From assembly GCA_021531385.1 (NCBI GenBank), contig JAFBIR010000014.1, positions 1 to 64,000 of the forward strand: DNA of 64,000 nucleotides. The letters are read 5' to 3'. Position 1 is the stretch's first letter. Each line of letters begins with the position of its first letter. The position numbers and the translations under genes are program-made. Shown piece after piece: positions 25,482 through 32,734 of the stretch. The notes beneath the pieces are model-generated. The model was not told where the DNA came from, made no database searches, and saw nothing but the letters and a program-made list of their open reading frames with translations. Source of the stretch: Parabacteroides distasonis (GTDB lineage Bacteria; Bacteroidota; Bacteroidia; Bacteroidales; Tannerellaceae).

Positions 25482-25828
25482 ACGCTTGAAAAATTTAAAA
25501 ATTTAACAATCAGATAATTTGGAAAACCCTAATCTCGAATCCGTTCAAGCTGGCTGTTGGGCGGCTTGCGCTTTTCGAGAGAAGGCCTCTCACCCTACCG
25601 GCGAGACCCCCTTTTTTTTCGGCCGATTGTTCGGCCTTGGCAGTGGCCCCGAGAAGGAGGAAGTGAGCTGAAAGAATGGATTATGTGTGTTAAGCACCTG
25701 TGAGTCAATGTGAAAATAAAATGTGAGAAAAAATATTTTTTTTCGGGATAGGCAGAATAAATGGCCGAAAATTGGCGAATGTCTGAGATATTTTCTACCT
25801 TTGGGGGAAACAACTAAACGCATATGCC
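25482..25828. other. Divergent intergenic region of the cassette
   Basis: 347 bp without a gene. Next to the leftward arm it is A+T-rich; 25540-25660 is G+C-rich with small hairpins: GAGAG/CTCTC (25577-25591) and GGCCGA/TCGGCC (25621-25636), the latter preceded by eight T. The right end holds the promoter of the 25829 gene. No Bacteroidetes-type promoter was found for the leftward arm. Confidence 0.6.
25771..25803 (+). promoter_or_regulatory. Promoter of the rightward cassette arm
   Basis: ATTG (25771-25774), 21 nt, TACCTTTG (25796-25803): a perfect -7 box and one mismatch at -33. The first ATG is 25 nt beyond the -7 box. Confidence 0.7.
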
Positions 25829-26851
25829 ATGAAACATCAATGGGCCATTTTTACTATTCATTTCGGCATTTCCTCCCAAAAAGAGCTGTTTTTGAGAGAG
25901 ACAGACGGCACTTCCGTGCTTGACAATGCGCAGGCGCATTTTGGCAGTTATTTCGGGGGAAGCCAGCTCACACTCTACAAGACCAAAGAGAGCGGCGAGG
26001 TGACGCCCTATCCCAACGACATCTTGCGCAAGGAGGGGGACATCATCCTGCTGAGAGTGAACAACGTGCAGTATAAAAAACTGGTGAAACGGTGTGAAAA
26101 CGCCTTGGGCGGGGTGCCGCGCTATGCCGAGGTGCAGGCGGAATCAAATCCCTTTAGCTACGTCGTCATCGACAATCGTCCAGGCTGTTGCCTCATGGCC
26201 ATCGAGCTATCGGCTACCTGGGGCAGCCGTAGCGAGCCGGTGCGCAACCTGTTGCAGGAGTGCTTGGGCCGCAGCATCCTGAACGACTATGGGCTGGAGA
26301 TGCTGGTCAATGCCAAGATGCACCCTACCAAGTTTTGGGAGTTCGTGCATCATCAGGTGCATAACAATGGTGACCGCATCAATGGCTATATCATTGAAGT
26401 GCTCAACAAAAAGCGGGTCGCCCCGCGCGAGGAGGAGTCGGGCGTGAAGCCACGAGGCCTGATGAAAAGTGTGTCAGACTTTGTGGAACACTCCAACCTC
26501 TTGAAGGCGAGCATGACCTTACAGGCCGATGGAGGGATGATTCCCGAGAAGAGCAAGGCGCAGGAAGACTGGGCCAACATCGTGCAGCTCTGCTCCTCAA
26601 GCTACTATAACCTGGCGGTGAAGTTTGAGCGTATGGGCTTGTATCGCAGTGATCAGGAGGTGATGGCACTCTTCCCGTTGGCCGACGAGGCTATTGAGCA
26701 CTTCATTCAAGGCTGCAAAACGTTCTCTGAACAGGAGGCCGCTGGCGAGTATGCCTTGGTCAGTTGGCTTGATTTTGTCAGAAAGGAAATAAAAGACTAT
26801 AACGATGCGAAGCAGACTCCAAAGAAACCAGAAAGAAAGCGTAGGCAATGA
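25829..26851 (+). CDS. Unknown 340-aa cassette protein
   Basis: 340 aa, cytoplasmic by composition. I do not recognise the family. Visible parts: an N-terminal beta-rich segment (residues 1-110, WAIFTIHFGISSQKE, then GDIILLRVNNVQYKKLVKRC); a middle part with GCCLMAIELSATWGSRSEPV near 114-133; a helical C-terminal half with IVQLCSSSYYNLAVKFERMG near 250-269; and a basic tail (KKPERKRRQ) that could touch nucleic acid. It has its own good promoter and heads the rightward arm. Confidence 0.75.
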   Translation: MKHQWAIFTIHFGISSQKELFLRETDGTSVLDNAQAHFGSYFGGSQLTLYKTKESGEVTPYPNDILRKEGDIILLRVNNVQYKKLVKRCENALGGVPRYAEVQAESNPFSYVVIDNRPGCCLMAIELSATWGSRSEPVRNLLQECLGRSILNDYGLEMLVNAKMHPTKFWEFVHHQVHNNGDRINGYIIEVLNKKRVAPREEESGVKPRGLMKSVSDFVEHSNLLKASMTLQADGGMIPEKSKAQEDWANIVQLCSSSYYNLAVKFERMGLYRSDQEVMALFPLADEAIEHFIQGCKTFSEQEAAGEYALVSWLDFVRKEIKDYNDAKQTPKKPERKRRQ

Positions 26852-26870
26852 GTTCGAGGCGCATCCCCTG

Positions 26871-27773
26871 ATGCAGATGTGTCAGTGGGCCATGAAACGC
26901 CAGGAGGTCAAGATGCTCTCGCTGCGCTTGTCGCCCGAGGAGGTGTTTTGCGAGGCCGCGGGTGTCATTGACCGGATTGTGGCCAGTCCGAAGGAGGTGG
27001 ACACGCTGCTCCACGCGCTTTGGGACACATTGCTGAGCGACTATCTCGACCTGACCGACGGCGCCACGCCAGCTGATGCCGAGCGGGCTGCCGCATGCGT
27101 CTATTATGCCGCGATAGCCGCACTGATCTATTGCAGCTATGCGGGCTATAAATATGGCATCGTGCGGAAATTGATGGCCGATGTGCACAGCCGCTATGCC
27201 GACTGGCGAGAGTTGGAGCCGCAGCTGTTTCCCTGCGTTGAGCGATACGGCCCATCGCTGGGGCAGTGGATGGATCGCTATCTGGAGAGCGACAGCTACC
27301 TCTCCGACGCGATTGAGGAGGCCTTGAGGCCGAAACGGAAAGCGGCTCCGCAGGCTGAAGAGGAGCCAGCCTTCAAGCCGACGCGCAACACTTTTCTGCT
27401 CTGTAATGGTAGTATGGCGGTGCATGTGGAGCTGATGCTGAGCGAATTGGTCAAGGAGGGATGGATGGCGAAACAGACACAGCCAGATACCTTCTTGAAG
27501 CTCTTCAGAGGGGTGCCCAGCGGCGTGCGCCTCGTTTGGCTTGACAACGGCGGGGTGCTCAAGGAGCTCTTCCGGCAGCTCATCGAGCATGAGCGCATCG
27601 CCTACCCCAAGGGCGAGGGCTATCTGAAGATCCTCCGTTCCCATTTCGTCAATGCCGAAGGGCAAGACCTGGGAGAGTTGAAAAGCACCAAATGCCGTGA
27701 CACGGCGCTGCCCCTCATCCAACGCTGCCTCGACCTCTTTGAGCTTGAGGTACAGACGGAGAGGGACGAGTAA
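26871..27773 (+). CDS. Unknown 300-aa cassette protein, C-terminus possibly RteC-like
   Basis: 300 aa from ATG 26871; an ATG at 26805 would add 22 residues but overlap the previous gene by 47 nt. N-terminal half is helical and Ala-rich (ERAAACVYYAAIAALIYC near 83-100). After a linker near 165-180 comes a segment with VELMLSELVKEGWM, GGVLKELFRQLIEHE and a final ILRSHFVNAEGQ, faintly like the C-terminal domain of RteC regulators of Bacteroides conjugative elements. This likeness is weak. Its TAA stop is the first base triplet of GGTnACC cluster 2. Confidence 0.7.
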   Translation: MQMCQWAMKRQEVKMLSLRLSPEEVFCEAAGVIDRIVASPKEVDTLLHALWDTLLSDYLDLTDGATPADAERAAACVYYAAIAALIYCSYAGYKYGIVRKLMADVHSRYADWRELEPQLFPCVERYGPSLGQWMDRYLESDSYLSDAIEEALRPKRKAAPQAEEEPAFKPTRNTFLLCNGSMAVHVELMLSELVKEGWMAKQTQPDTFLKLFRGVPSGVRLVWLDNGGVLKELFRQLIEHERIAYPKGEGYLKILRSHFVNAEGQDLGELKSTKCRDTALPLIQRCLDLFELEVQTERDE

Positions 27774-27796
27774 CCCGGGTTACTCCGGTTACTCCA
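27771..27796. repeat. GGTnACC-type motif cluster 2
   Basis: TAACCCGGGTTACTCCGGTT then ACTCC: three GGTTAC/GTAACC half-motifs spaced 8-9 bp, starting at the stop codon of the 26871 gene. Confidence 0.5.
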
Positions 27797-27910
27797 TGGA
27801 TTCCTTCGCATCCAGGTGTAGCGTGATATATAGTATATGATATAAATATATAATATTATTATATTAACATTTGTAATCATTCTTTTTTAAGCCGGTGCGG
27901 CGGGAAGGGG

Positions 27911-27936
27911 GGGTAACCCGGGTAACCGGGGTTACT
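27911..27936. repeat. GGTnACC-type motif cluster 3
   Basis: GGGTAACCC, GGGTAACCG, GGGTTACTC at 9-bp spacing. It mirrors cluster 2 across the A+T-rich block. Confidence 0.55.
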
Positions 27937-28025
27937 CACCCTCGCTGTTGGCGAAAGGGCGGAAGCCGTAGGAAACGAAGCGCTTCAAGCGGCGGGACAG
28001 GTGGCTGAGGGGGTGAAAACGGTGC

Positions 28026-28033
28026 TATCTTTG
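28026..28033 (+). promoter_or_regulatory. -7 element of the HU-like gene
   Basis: TATCTTTG matches TAnnTTTG. No clear -33 TTTG at the right distance, so an activator may be needed. It predicts a 5' leader of about 175 nt. Confidence 0.5.
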
Positions 28034-28215
28034 CACCTGTCAAGCTGAGGCAACGGGGATGCGACGGGCAGCGAGGCCGGCTGCTCTTCACTCCCCACCC
28101 CGCTCAAACGGCCGATGGAACGGGCTCAGCTGACCGATCGAGCCGGCTCACGGGTAGCTGTGGGCGGCACGATGCGAAGACAGATGTTTAACCCCTTAAA
28201 ACCCGTTTAAAGCTT

Positions 28216-28764
28216 ATGGCACTTAACGTACAGATGGTTCTCTCTGAGAACAAGTTGATCAATGAGAAGATGGTAGTCCCCCGCTTGGTGAACCAGCAGA
28301 CGCTCGACTATGACGCCTTCTGCGACTACTTAGCGCAGGGCAGCACGGTGACCGCCGCCGATGTCTCCGCCGTGATGAAGCAGTTAGAGAAGACGATCCC
28401 GCTCATCCTGGCGCTCAACGCCAAGATCACCGCCTCCCCCGAGGGTCTGACCTTCCGCCCGACGGTGCGTGGCTCGCTCACCCAGAGCCAGTTGAAGGCG
28501 AAGCTGGAGCAGCGCAAGGCTGATTACCTGGCCGCTGGCGACACCGAGGCGGCCGAGAAGGTCGATACCGAGCGAGAGATCACGGCCAGCGACCTGGCGA
28601 CGAGCGACCTCATGGCCGCCATCGTGATCGACCTGCCGAAGAAGTGGGACACCCGCTTCCAGCAGTCCGTGGAGTTCAAGCGTGTCGCCCGGGCGACGAC
28701 CGTCCTGCCTGATACGCCGGAACCCGAGCCCGAGCCGGAGCCTGAGAACCCGGATGTGGTCTGA
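28216..28764 (+). CDS. HU-like DNA-binding protein with acidic tail (HU-HIG type)
   Basis: 182 aa. It opens MALNVQMVLSENKLINEKMV and follows the pattern of the HU-related proteins that accompany mobile cassettes in Bacteroidales: an N-terminal strand, a helical pair (TLDYDAFCDYLAQGSTVTA near 37-55; VSAVMKQLEKTIPLIL near 58-73), then ITASPEGLTFRPTVRGS near 80. The C-terminus ends in an acidic Glu-Pro repeat (PEPEPEPEPEN). It probably binds DNA, but lacks the standard HU arm sequence I would look for. Downstream, 108 nt away, is the smalltalk peptide. Confidence 0.7.
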   Translation: MALNVQMVLSENKLINEKMVVPRLVNQQTLDYDAFCDYLAQGSTVTAADVSAVMKQLEKTIPLILALNAKITASPEGLTFRPTVRGSLTQSQLKAKLEQRKADYLAAGDTEAAEKVDTEREITASDLATSDLMAAIVIDLPKKWDTRFQQSVEFKRVARATTVLPDTPEPEPEPEPENPDVV

Positions 28765-28872
28765 AAAGAAACGGACCCCTGCCTTGGCGGCTTTGCATGC
28801 GGCCGCTGGGCGGAGGCCTGCCGAAGAAAACCGCATTCAAGTAATTAACCGACTAATTTTAATCAAGTAGCT

Positions 28873-28980
28873 ATGGAACAGAAGAACAAGACAATTTGGG
28901 CGAAAATCCTGCAGGTGCTGATCACGGTGTTGACCTCGATTGCCACCACGCTCACCACCAACGCCGCCGTCATTGGATAG
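28873..28980 (+). CDS. Smalltalk-family small membrane protein
   Basis: 35 aa: MEQKNKTIWAKILQVLITV then LTSIATTLTTNAAVIG. A short polar head and one hydrophobic helix with the IxQVLIxxLTxIATTL pattern define the smalltalk family, usually found beside an HU-like gene and a peptidoglycan amidase in Bacteroidales. Function is unknown; a single small helix is compatible with a holin-like or membrane-signalling role. A strong terminator begins 7 nt after its stop, so it ends the rightward arm. Confidence 0.85.
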   Translation: MEQKNKTIWAKILQVLITVLTSIATTLTTNAAVIG

Positions 28981-28987
28981 GCCGGCC

Positions 28988-29019
28988 GCGATCCCTGGCC
29001 AGCCAGGGGTCGCCTTTTT
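28988..29019 (+). terminator. Intrinsic terminator after the smalltalk gene
   Basis: GCGATCCCTGG (28988-28998) pairs with CCAGGGGTCGC (29003-29013) with one T-G wobble, loop CCAG, then five U. Confidence 0.9.
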
Positions 29020-29036
29020 GGTTTTAGGGGAGACCC

Positions 29037-29054
29037 CGTAACGAGGGGGAATTT
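29037..29054 (-). repeat. Right boundary repeat of the 7.2-kb cassette (candidate)
   Basis: CGTAACGAGGGGGAATTT; its reverse complement AAATTCCCCCTCGTTACG matches the left repeat at 21848-21864 except for a 2-nt insertion. Confidence 0.45.
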
Positions 29055-29082
29055 GGGGTGTCAACAGAAAATGCTTCTGATT

Positions 29083-29114
29083 TTTGGTGATGTGGGAAGA
29101 AAGTTGTAACATTG
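29083..29114 (+). promoter_or_regulatory. Promoter of the MntA/HepT operon
   Basis: TTTG (29083-29086), 20 nt, TAACATTG (29107-29114), one mismatch in the -7 box. Confidence 0.6.
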
Positions 29115-29140
29115 CAAACATAATACAGAGGAGAATAACG

Positions 29141-29434
29141 ATGAAGAGGGCAACTGTGTTACATAGACTGTCTTTGGTGAAAGCAAGGTTGGAGGAGTTT
29201 GGTGTGTCCTCGCTCGGGCTCTTCGGCTCTACTGCGCGTGAGGAGAATACGCCGAATAGCGATATTGATATACTGATAGATTTCGCCGAAGGCAAGGAGA
29301 CATATACGAATTATCTGTCTGTCTGTGAGTTGCTTCAACAGACATTTCGACGAAATAAGCTGGATGTAATCACCAAGAAGGGGTTAAGCCCCTATATCGG
29401 TCAAGCTATATTGAAAGAGGCTCAATATGTCTAA
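29141..29434 (+). CDS. mntA: MntA-type nucleotidyltransferase antitoxin
   Basis: 97 aa from ATG 29141 (an upstream in-frame ATG at 29084 precedes the promoter -7 box and is rejected). A minimal nucleotidyltransferase: LGLFGSTARE near 26-35 and SDIDILIDF near 41-49 give the GSx10DxD active site. MntA proteins AMPylate a Tyr of the HepT toxin and so silence it. It overlaps hepT by 8 nt. Confidence 0.85.
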   Translation: MKRATVLHRLSLVKARLEEFGVSSLGLFGSTAREENTPNSDIDILIDFAEGKETYTNYLSVCELLQQTFRRNKLDVITKKGLSPYIGQAILKEAQYV

Positions 29435-29771
29435 GTCATATATCCCTTATTTACAGCATATATTGGATGAGTGCCATTATATCACTTCTGTGATAACGGA
29501 TGACATGCCTATGTATGCTTTCCTTTCGGATGAAACATTAAAACGAGCTGTTACGAGAAGCCTTTCTATTATAGGAGAGGCAACGAAGAAAATACCTGCG
29601 GATGTAAAGTATCAATGGCAAAGTATCTCATGGCGTGAGATGGCCGGAATGAGAGATAAGTTGGTGCATGACTATATGGGAGTGAATTATTTGATTGTGT
29701 GGGATGTGGCAAAGAATATCATCCCTAAGTTGACTGACCAAATTGCGAATGTAATTTTGCTCAATAAGTGA
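29427..29771 (+). CDS. hepT: HepT-type HEPN toxin (DUF86)
   Basis: 114 aa, all-helical HEPN fold. The catalytic RX4HXY motif is RDKLVHDY near 80-87, with the Tyr that MntA modifies. HepT toxins are RNases. An intact motif and an overlapping antitoxin suggest a working module, placed between the 7.2-kb cassette and the second half of the capsule locus, where it may help retain the region. Confidence 0.86.
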   Translation: MSKSYIPYLQHILDECHYITSVITDDMPMYAFLSDETLKRAVTRSLSIIGEATKKIPADVKYQWQSISWREMAGMRDKLVHDYMGVNYLIVWDVAKNIIPKLTDQIANVILLNK

Positions 29772-29848
29772 GGATTTAGGGTGTGGCTTATCTACCCATT
29801 ACCTTTTAACCCGTAACTACAAGAATTTAAGCATTAACATTTTAATAT

Positions 29849-31120
29849 ATGAACGAGATAAAGATTGCCGTAATCGGACTCGGTTACGTGGGCTTGCCAT
29901 TGGCTCGCCTGTTCTCAACGAAGTATCAAACGGTTGGGTTTGATAGGAGTCAACGTCGTGTGGATGCCCTGATGGCTGGCCATGATTCGACACTGGAGGT
30001 GTCGGATGAGCTGCTTCAGGATGCCATCAACAACCATGGGTTCAAGTGCACGACCAAGCTGGATGAGATCAGGAATTGCAACTTTTATGTGGTGGCAGTC
30101 CCCACGCCGGTGGATGAGAACAACCGTCCGGATTTGCGCCCGCTTTGGGGGGCGAGCGAGACGGTGGGCAAGGTGATCTCGAAAGGAGACATCGTTGTCT
30201 ATGAATCGACCGTCTATCCAGGCGTGACGGAGGAGGAGTGCCTTCCGGTGGTGGAGCGTTTTTCAGGTCTGAAATTCAACGAGGATTTCTATGCGGGCTA
30301 CTCGCCGGAGCGCATCAATCCCGGCGACAAATTGCATACGGTGGAGAAAATCAAGAAGGTGACTTCCGGCTCTACACCGGAGATAGCGGACATCGTGGAC
30401 GGTGTTTACAACTCGGTGTTGGAGAACGGAACGCACAAGGCTCCTTCCATCAAGGTGGCGGAGGCATCGAAGATTATCGAGAACAGCCAGCGTGACGTGA
30501 ACATCGCCTTCATGAACGAGTTGGCGAAGATTTTCAATGCGATGGGTATTGATACACATGACGTGATAGAGGCAGCCTCCTCAAAGTGGAACTTCATCAA
30601 GCTGAGTCCGGGATTGGTGGGTGGCCATTGTATATCGGTGGATCCTTACTACCTGATTCAGAAGGCACAAGTATATGGCGTGCTGCCTCGCATCATGCAC
30701 TCTGCCCGTCGCCTGAACGATGGCATGGGGGAATACGTGGCGGAACAGACCATTAAGTGCATGAACAAGAAGGGGGTGCTGGTGAAGGATGCCAAGATTC
30801 TGTTGTTGGGCATTACGTTCAAGGAGAACTGCCCGGATATTCGCAACACCAAGATCGTGGACATCTACCATACGTTGGAGGAATACACGCGGGATATTAC
30901 GGTATATGACCCCTGGGCGAATCCCGCAGAGGTGGCCCATGAATATGGCATAGCCACTGTGCAAGAGTTGCCTGCTGAGGTGCGTTATGATGCTATCATC
31001 TTGTGTGTGGCACACAAAGAGTTCCTTTCGCTTGACGTGAAGAGCCTCGTGACGGAAGCTGGCGTGATTTACGATGTGAAGGGTATGCTCCCTCGTGATG
31101 TGGTTGATGGACGGTTGTAA
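29849..31120 (+). CDS. UDP-N-acetyl-hexosamine 6-dehydrogenase (TviB/WbpO-like)
   Basis: 423 aa. An N-terminal NAD-binding motif GLGYVGLPLA near 10-19; a central domain with NSQRDVNIAFMNELAKIF; the catalytic Cys in LVGGHCISVDPYYL near 257-270; and a C-terminal UDP-binding domain (ILLLGITFKENCPDIRNTK near 320-338). It oxidises C6 of a UDP-HexNAc twice to give a uronic acid precursor. A weak promoter-like TACCTTTT at 29801-29808 precedes it, which could restart transcription after the cassette terminator. Confidence 0.88.
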   Translation: MNEIKIAVIGLGYVGLPLARLFSTKYQTVGFDRSQRRVDALMAGHDSTLEVSDELLQDAINNHGFKCTTKLDEIRNCNFYVVAVPTPVDENNRPDLRPLWGASETVGKVISKGDIVVYESTVYPGVTEEECLPVVERFSGLKFNEDFYAGYSPERINPGDKLHTVEKIKKVTSGSTPEIADIVDGVYNSVLENGTHKAPSIKVAEASKIIENSQRDVNIAFMNELAKIFNAMGIDTHDVIEAASSKWNFIKLSPGLVGGHCISVDPYYLIQKAQVYGVLPRIMHSARRLNDGMGEYVAEQTIKCMNKKGVLVKDAKILLLGITFKENCPDIRNTKIVDIYHTLEEYTRDITVYDPWANPAEVAHEYGIATVQELPAEVRYDAIILCVAHKEFLSLDVKSLVTEAGVIYDVKGMLPRDVVDGRL

Positions 31121-31132
31121 TAGATTTGCGTT

Positions 31133-32134
31133 ATGTTATCAGTAGTGTGCCCCATTTATAATGAGGAGAGATACATGGCCAACTGTATCGAATCCATCCT
31201 TGCGCAAGATTATCCCAAAGAAGATTTGGAGGTATTGTTTGTGGATGGAATGAGTGTGGACAAGACTCGTGAGATTGTGGCCAAGTATGCGGCTCAGTAT
31301 CCTTTCATCCGATTGATAGACAATCCACACAAGATTGTGCCCTATGCCATGAATATTGGAATAAAAGCGGCTAAGGGGGATATAATCATTCGTTTGGATG
31401 CCCATGCGGAGTTCCCTCTGAACTATTTCTCTCGTTTGATTTCGGCATTAGAGGAATTTCATGCGGATAATGTGGGGGGTGTTTGTGTTACGCTTCCTGT
31501 TTCTAAAGGAAACATTCCTACAGCCATTGCTGCAGTGTTAAGCAGTAAATTTGGAATGGGAAATTCCTCATTCAGAGTGGGTACTGATAAAGTACGACAA
31601 GTTGATACTGTTCCTTTTGGCTGTTGGCATCGAAATTTATTTGACAGAATAGGTTTCTTTGATGAGGATTTGATAAGAAATCAAGATGATGAGTTTAATG
31701 GACGAACCATTAAAAATGGGGGCAGGATCTTCTTGCTCCCTGATTTAAAAATCAAATACTATGCAAGAGATACTATATCCAAAGTCTCCAAAATGTTTTA
31801 TCAGTATGGATTATTCAAACCTCTCGTCAATAAAAAATTGGGATCTCCTGCAACTGTTCGTCAGTTTTTCCCTCCGATTTTTGTTTTTGGCTTAATCATG
31901 GGTTTAATCCTTTCACTCATGAACTCCATATTTTTTATTCCCTATGTTGGAATCGTGTTATTATACTTTTTCTTTGCGATTTGTTTCTCGCTGAAAGACA
32001 GTAGGAATATAGTTCGGGTATTGTTACAAGCCTATATATCCTTTGTTGTACATGTGAGTTATGGAGTAGGCTATATCATTGGTATTTGGAAATTGTTTTC
32101 TAAACAACCTTTTGAGGTTAAGGTAAATAGGTAG
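31133..32134 (+). CDS. Glycosyltransferase family 2 with C-terminal membrane helices (ExoA-like)
   Basis: 333 aa. GT-A part: VVCPIYNEERYMANCIES at the start, LFVDGMSVDKT near 38-48, and RLDAHAEFP near 89-97 as the DXD-type site; then the acceptor-side motif DTVPFGCWHRNLF and QDDEFNGR. Two to three C-terminal helices (IFVFGLIMGLILSLM, IPYVGIVLLYFFFAICF) keep it at the inner membrane. It resembles ExoA-type succinoglycan glycosyltransferases. The A+T content rises within the gene. Confidence 0.85.
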   Translation: MLSVVCPIYNEERYMANCIESILAQDYPKEDLEVLFVDGMSVDKTREIVAKYAAQYPFIRLIDNPHKIVPYAMNIGIKAAKGDIIIRLDAHAEFPLNYFSRLISALEEFHADNVGGVCVTLPVSKGNIPTAIAAVLSSKFGMGNSSFRVGTDKVRQVDTVPFGCWHRNLFDRIGFFDEDLIRNQDDEFNGRTIKNGGRIFLLPDLKIKYYARDTISKVSKMFYQYGLFKPLVNKKLGSPATVRQFFPPIFVFGLIMGLILSLMNSIFFIPYVGIVLLYFFFAICFSLKDSRNIVRVLLQAYISFVVHVSYGVGYIIGIWKLFSKQPFEVKVNR

Positions 32135-32140
32135 TTAACG

Positions 32141-32731
32141 ATGAAACGATTATTTGACATTGTAGCGAGTTGTATTTGGCTGATTGTGTTGAGCCCGTTG
32201 TTGCTCGCTGTGGCGATATGGATCAAGTTAGACTCGAAGGGGCCGGTGTTTTATCGGCAGGTGCGAGTGGGCAGGTATAACAAAGACTTCCGCATCTTCA
32301 AGTTTCGCTCTATGCGGATGGGGAGCGATAAGGGGAGCTTGGTGACCATTGGCGGGCGTGACCCCCGTGTCACTCGTTCGGGATATTTCATCCGCAAGTA
32401 TAAACTGGATGAGCTGCCTCAGCTGCTGAATGTGTTGCTGGGAGACATGAGTTTGGTGGGGCCTCGGCCGGAGGTGCGCCATTATGTGAACTACTGGACG
32501 CCTGAGCAGATGCACGTGCTGGATGTGCGCCCGGGCTTGACGGATCCGGCGAGCATCAAGTTTCGGAATGAGAACGATTTGTTGGAACAGGTGGAGGATC
32601 CGGAGGCGTATTACATCAACGTGATTATGCAGGAGAAGATTAAACTCTATTTGGAGTATGTGGAGCAGGCTTCGTTTGGGTATGATTTGAAATTGTTGTT
32701 CAAGACATTGAAAGTGATTGTAGCTGAATAA
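32141..32731 (+). CDS. Initiating phosphoglycosyl transferase (WcfS/PglC type)
   Basis: 196 aa, a monotopic membrane sugar transferase. One N-terminal hydrophobic segment (FDIVASCIWLIVLSPLLLAV), then FRIFKFRSMRMG near 51-62, DELPQLLNVLLGDMSLVGPR near 86-105 with the catalytic Asp-Glu pair (KLDELPQL), and VRPGLTDPASIKF. It places the first sugar-phosphate on undecaprenyl phosphate. Its neighbours (aminotransferase and 4,6-dehydratase) match the WcfR/WcfS arrangement used to make and load an amino sugar in B. fragilis capsule PSA. Confidence 0.92.
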   Translation: MKRLFDIVASCIWLIVLSPLLLAVAIWIKLDSKGPVFYRQVRVGRYNKDFRIFKFRSMRMGSDKGSLVTIGGRDPRVTRSGYFIRKYKLDELPQLLNVLLGDMSLVGPRPEVRHYVNYWTPEQMHVLDVRPGLTDPASIKFRNENDLLEQVEDPEAYYINVIMQEKIKLYLEYVEQASFGYDLKLLFKTLKVIVAE

Positions 32732-32734
32732 GAT

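Larger units (their letters stand above)
27797..28215. other. Gap with A+T-rich block, motif cluster and HU leader
   Basis: About 420 bp without a gene. 27825-27880 is almost only A and T, with TATA-like alternation; 27911-27936 is motif cluster 3; 28026-28033 is a -7 promoter element; 28034-28215 is a G+C-rich, hairpin-prone leader before the HU-like gene. Nothing here reads as a plausible protein. Confidence 0.6.

Noticed and set aside
26778-27722. Long open frame (314 codons) on the minus strand inside the cassette
   Set aside because: It mirrors the 300-aa gene on the + strand, which has the better start, spacing and composition; high G+C makes such shadows likely.
28988-29019. Recombination or attachment site at the cassette end
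   Set aside because: The strong stem followed by five U is fully explained as a terminator of the smalltalk gene.
21848-29054. Intact prophage
   Set aside because: Only replication-like and lysis-like genes are present; no terminase, portal, capsid or tail genes, and no integrase.
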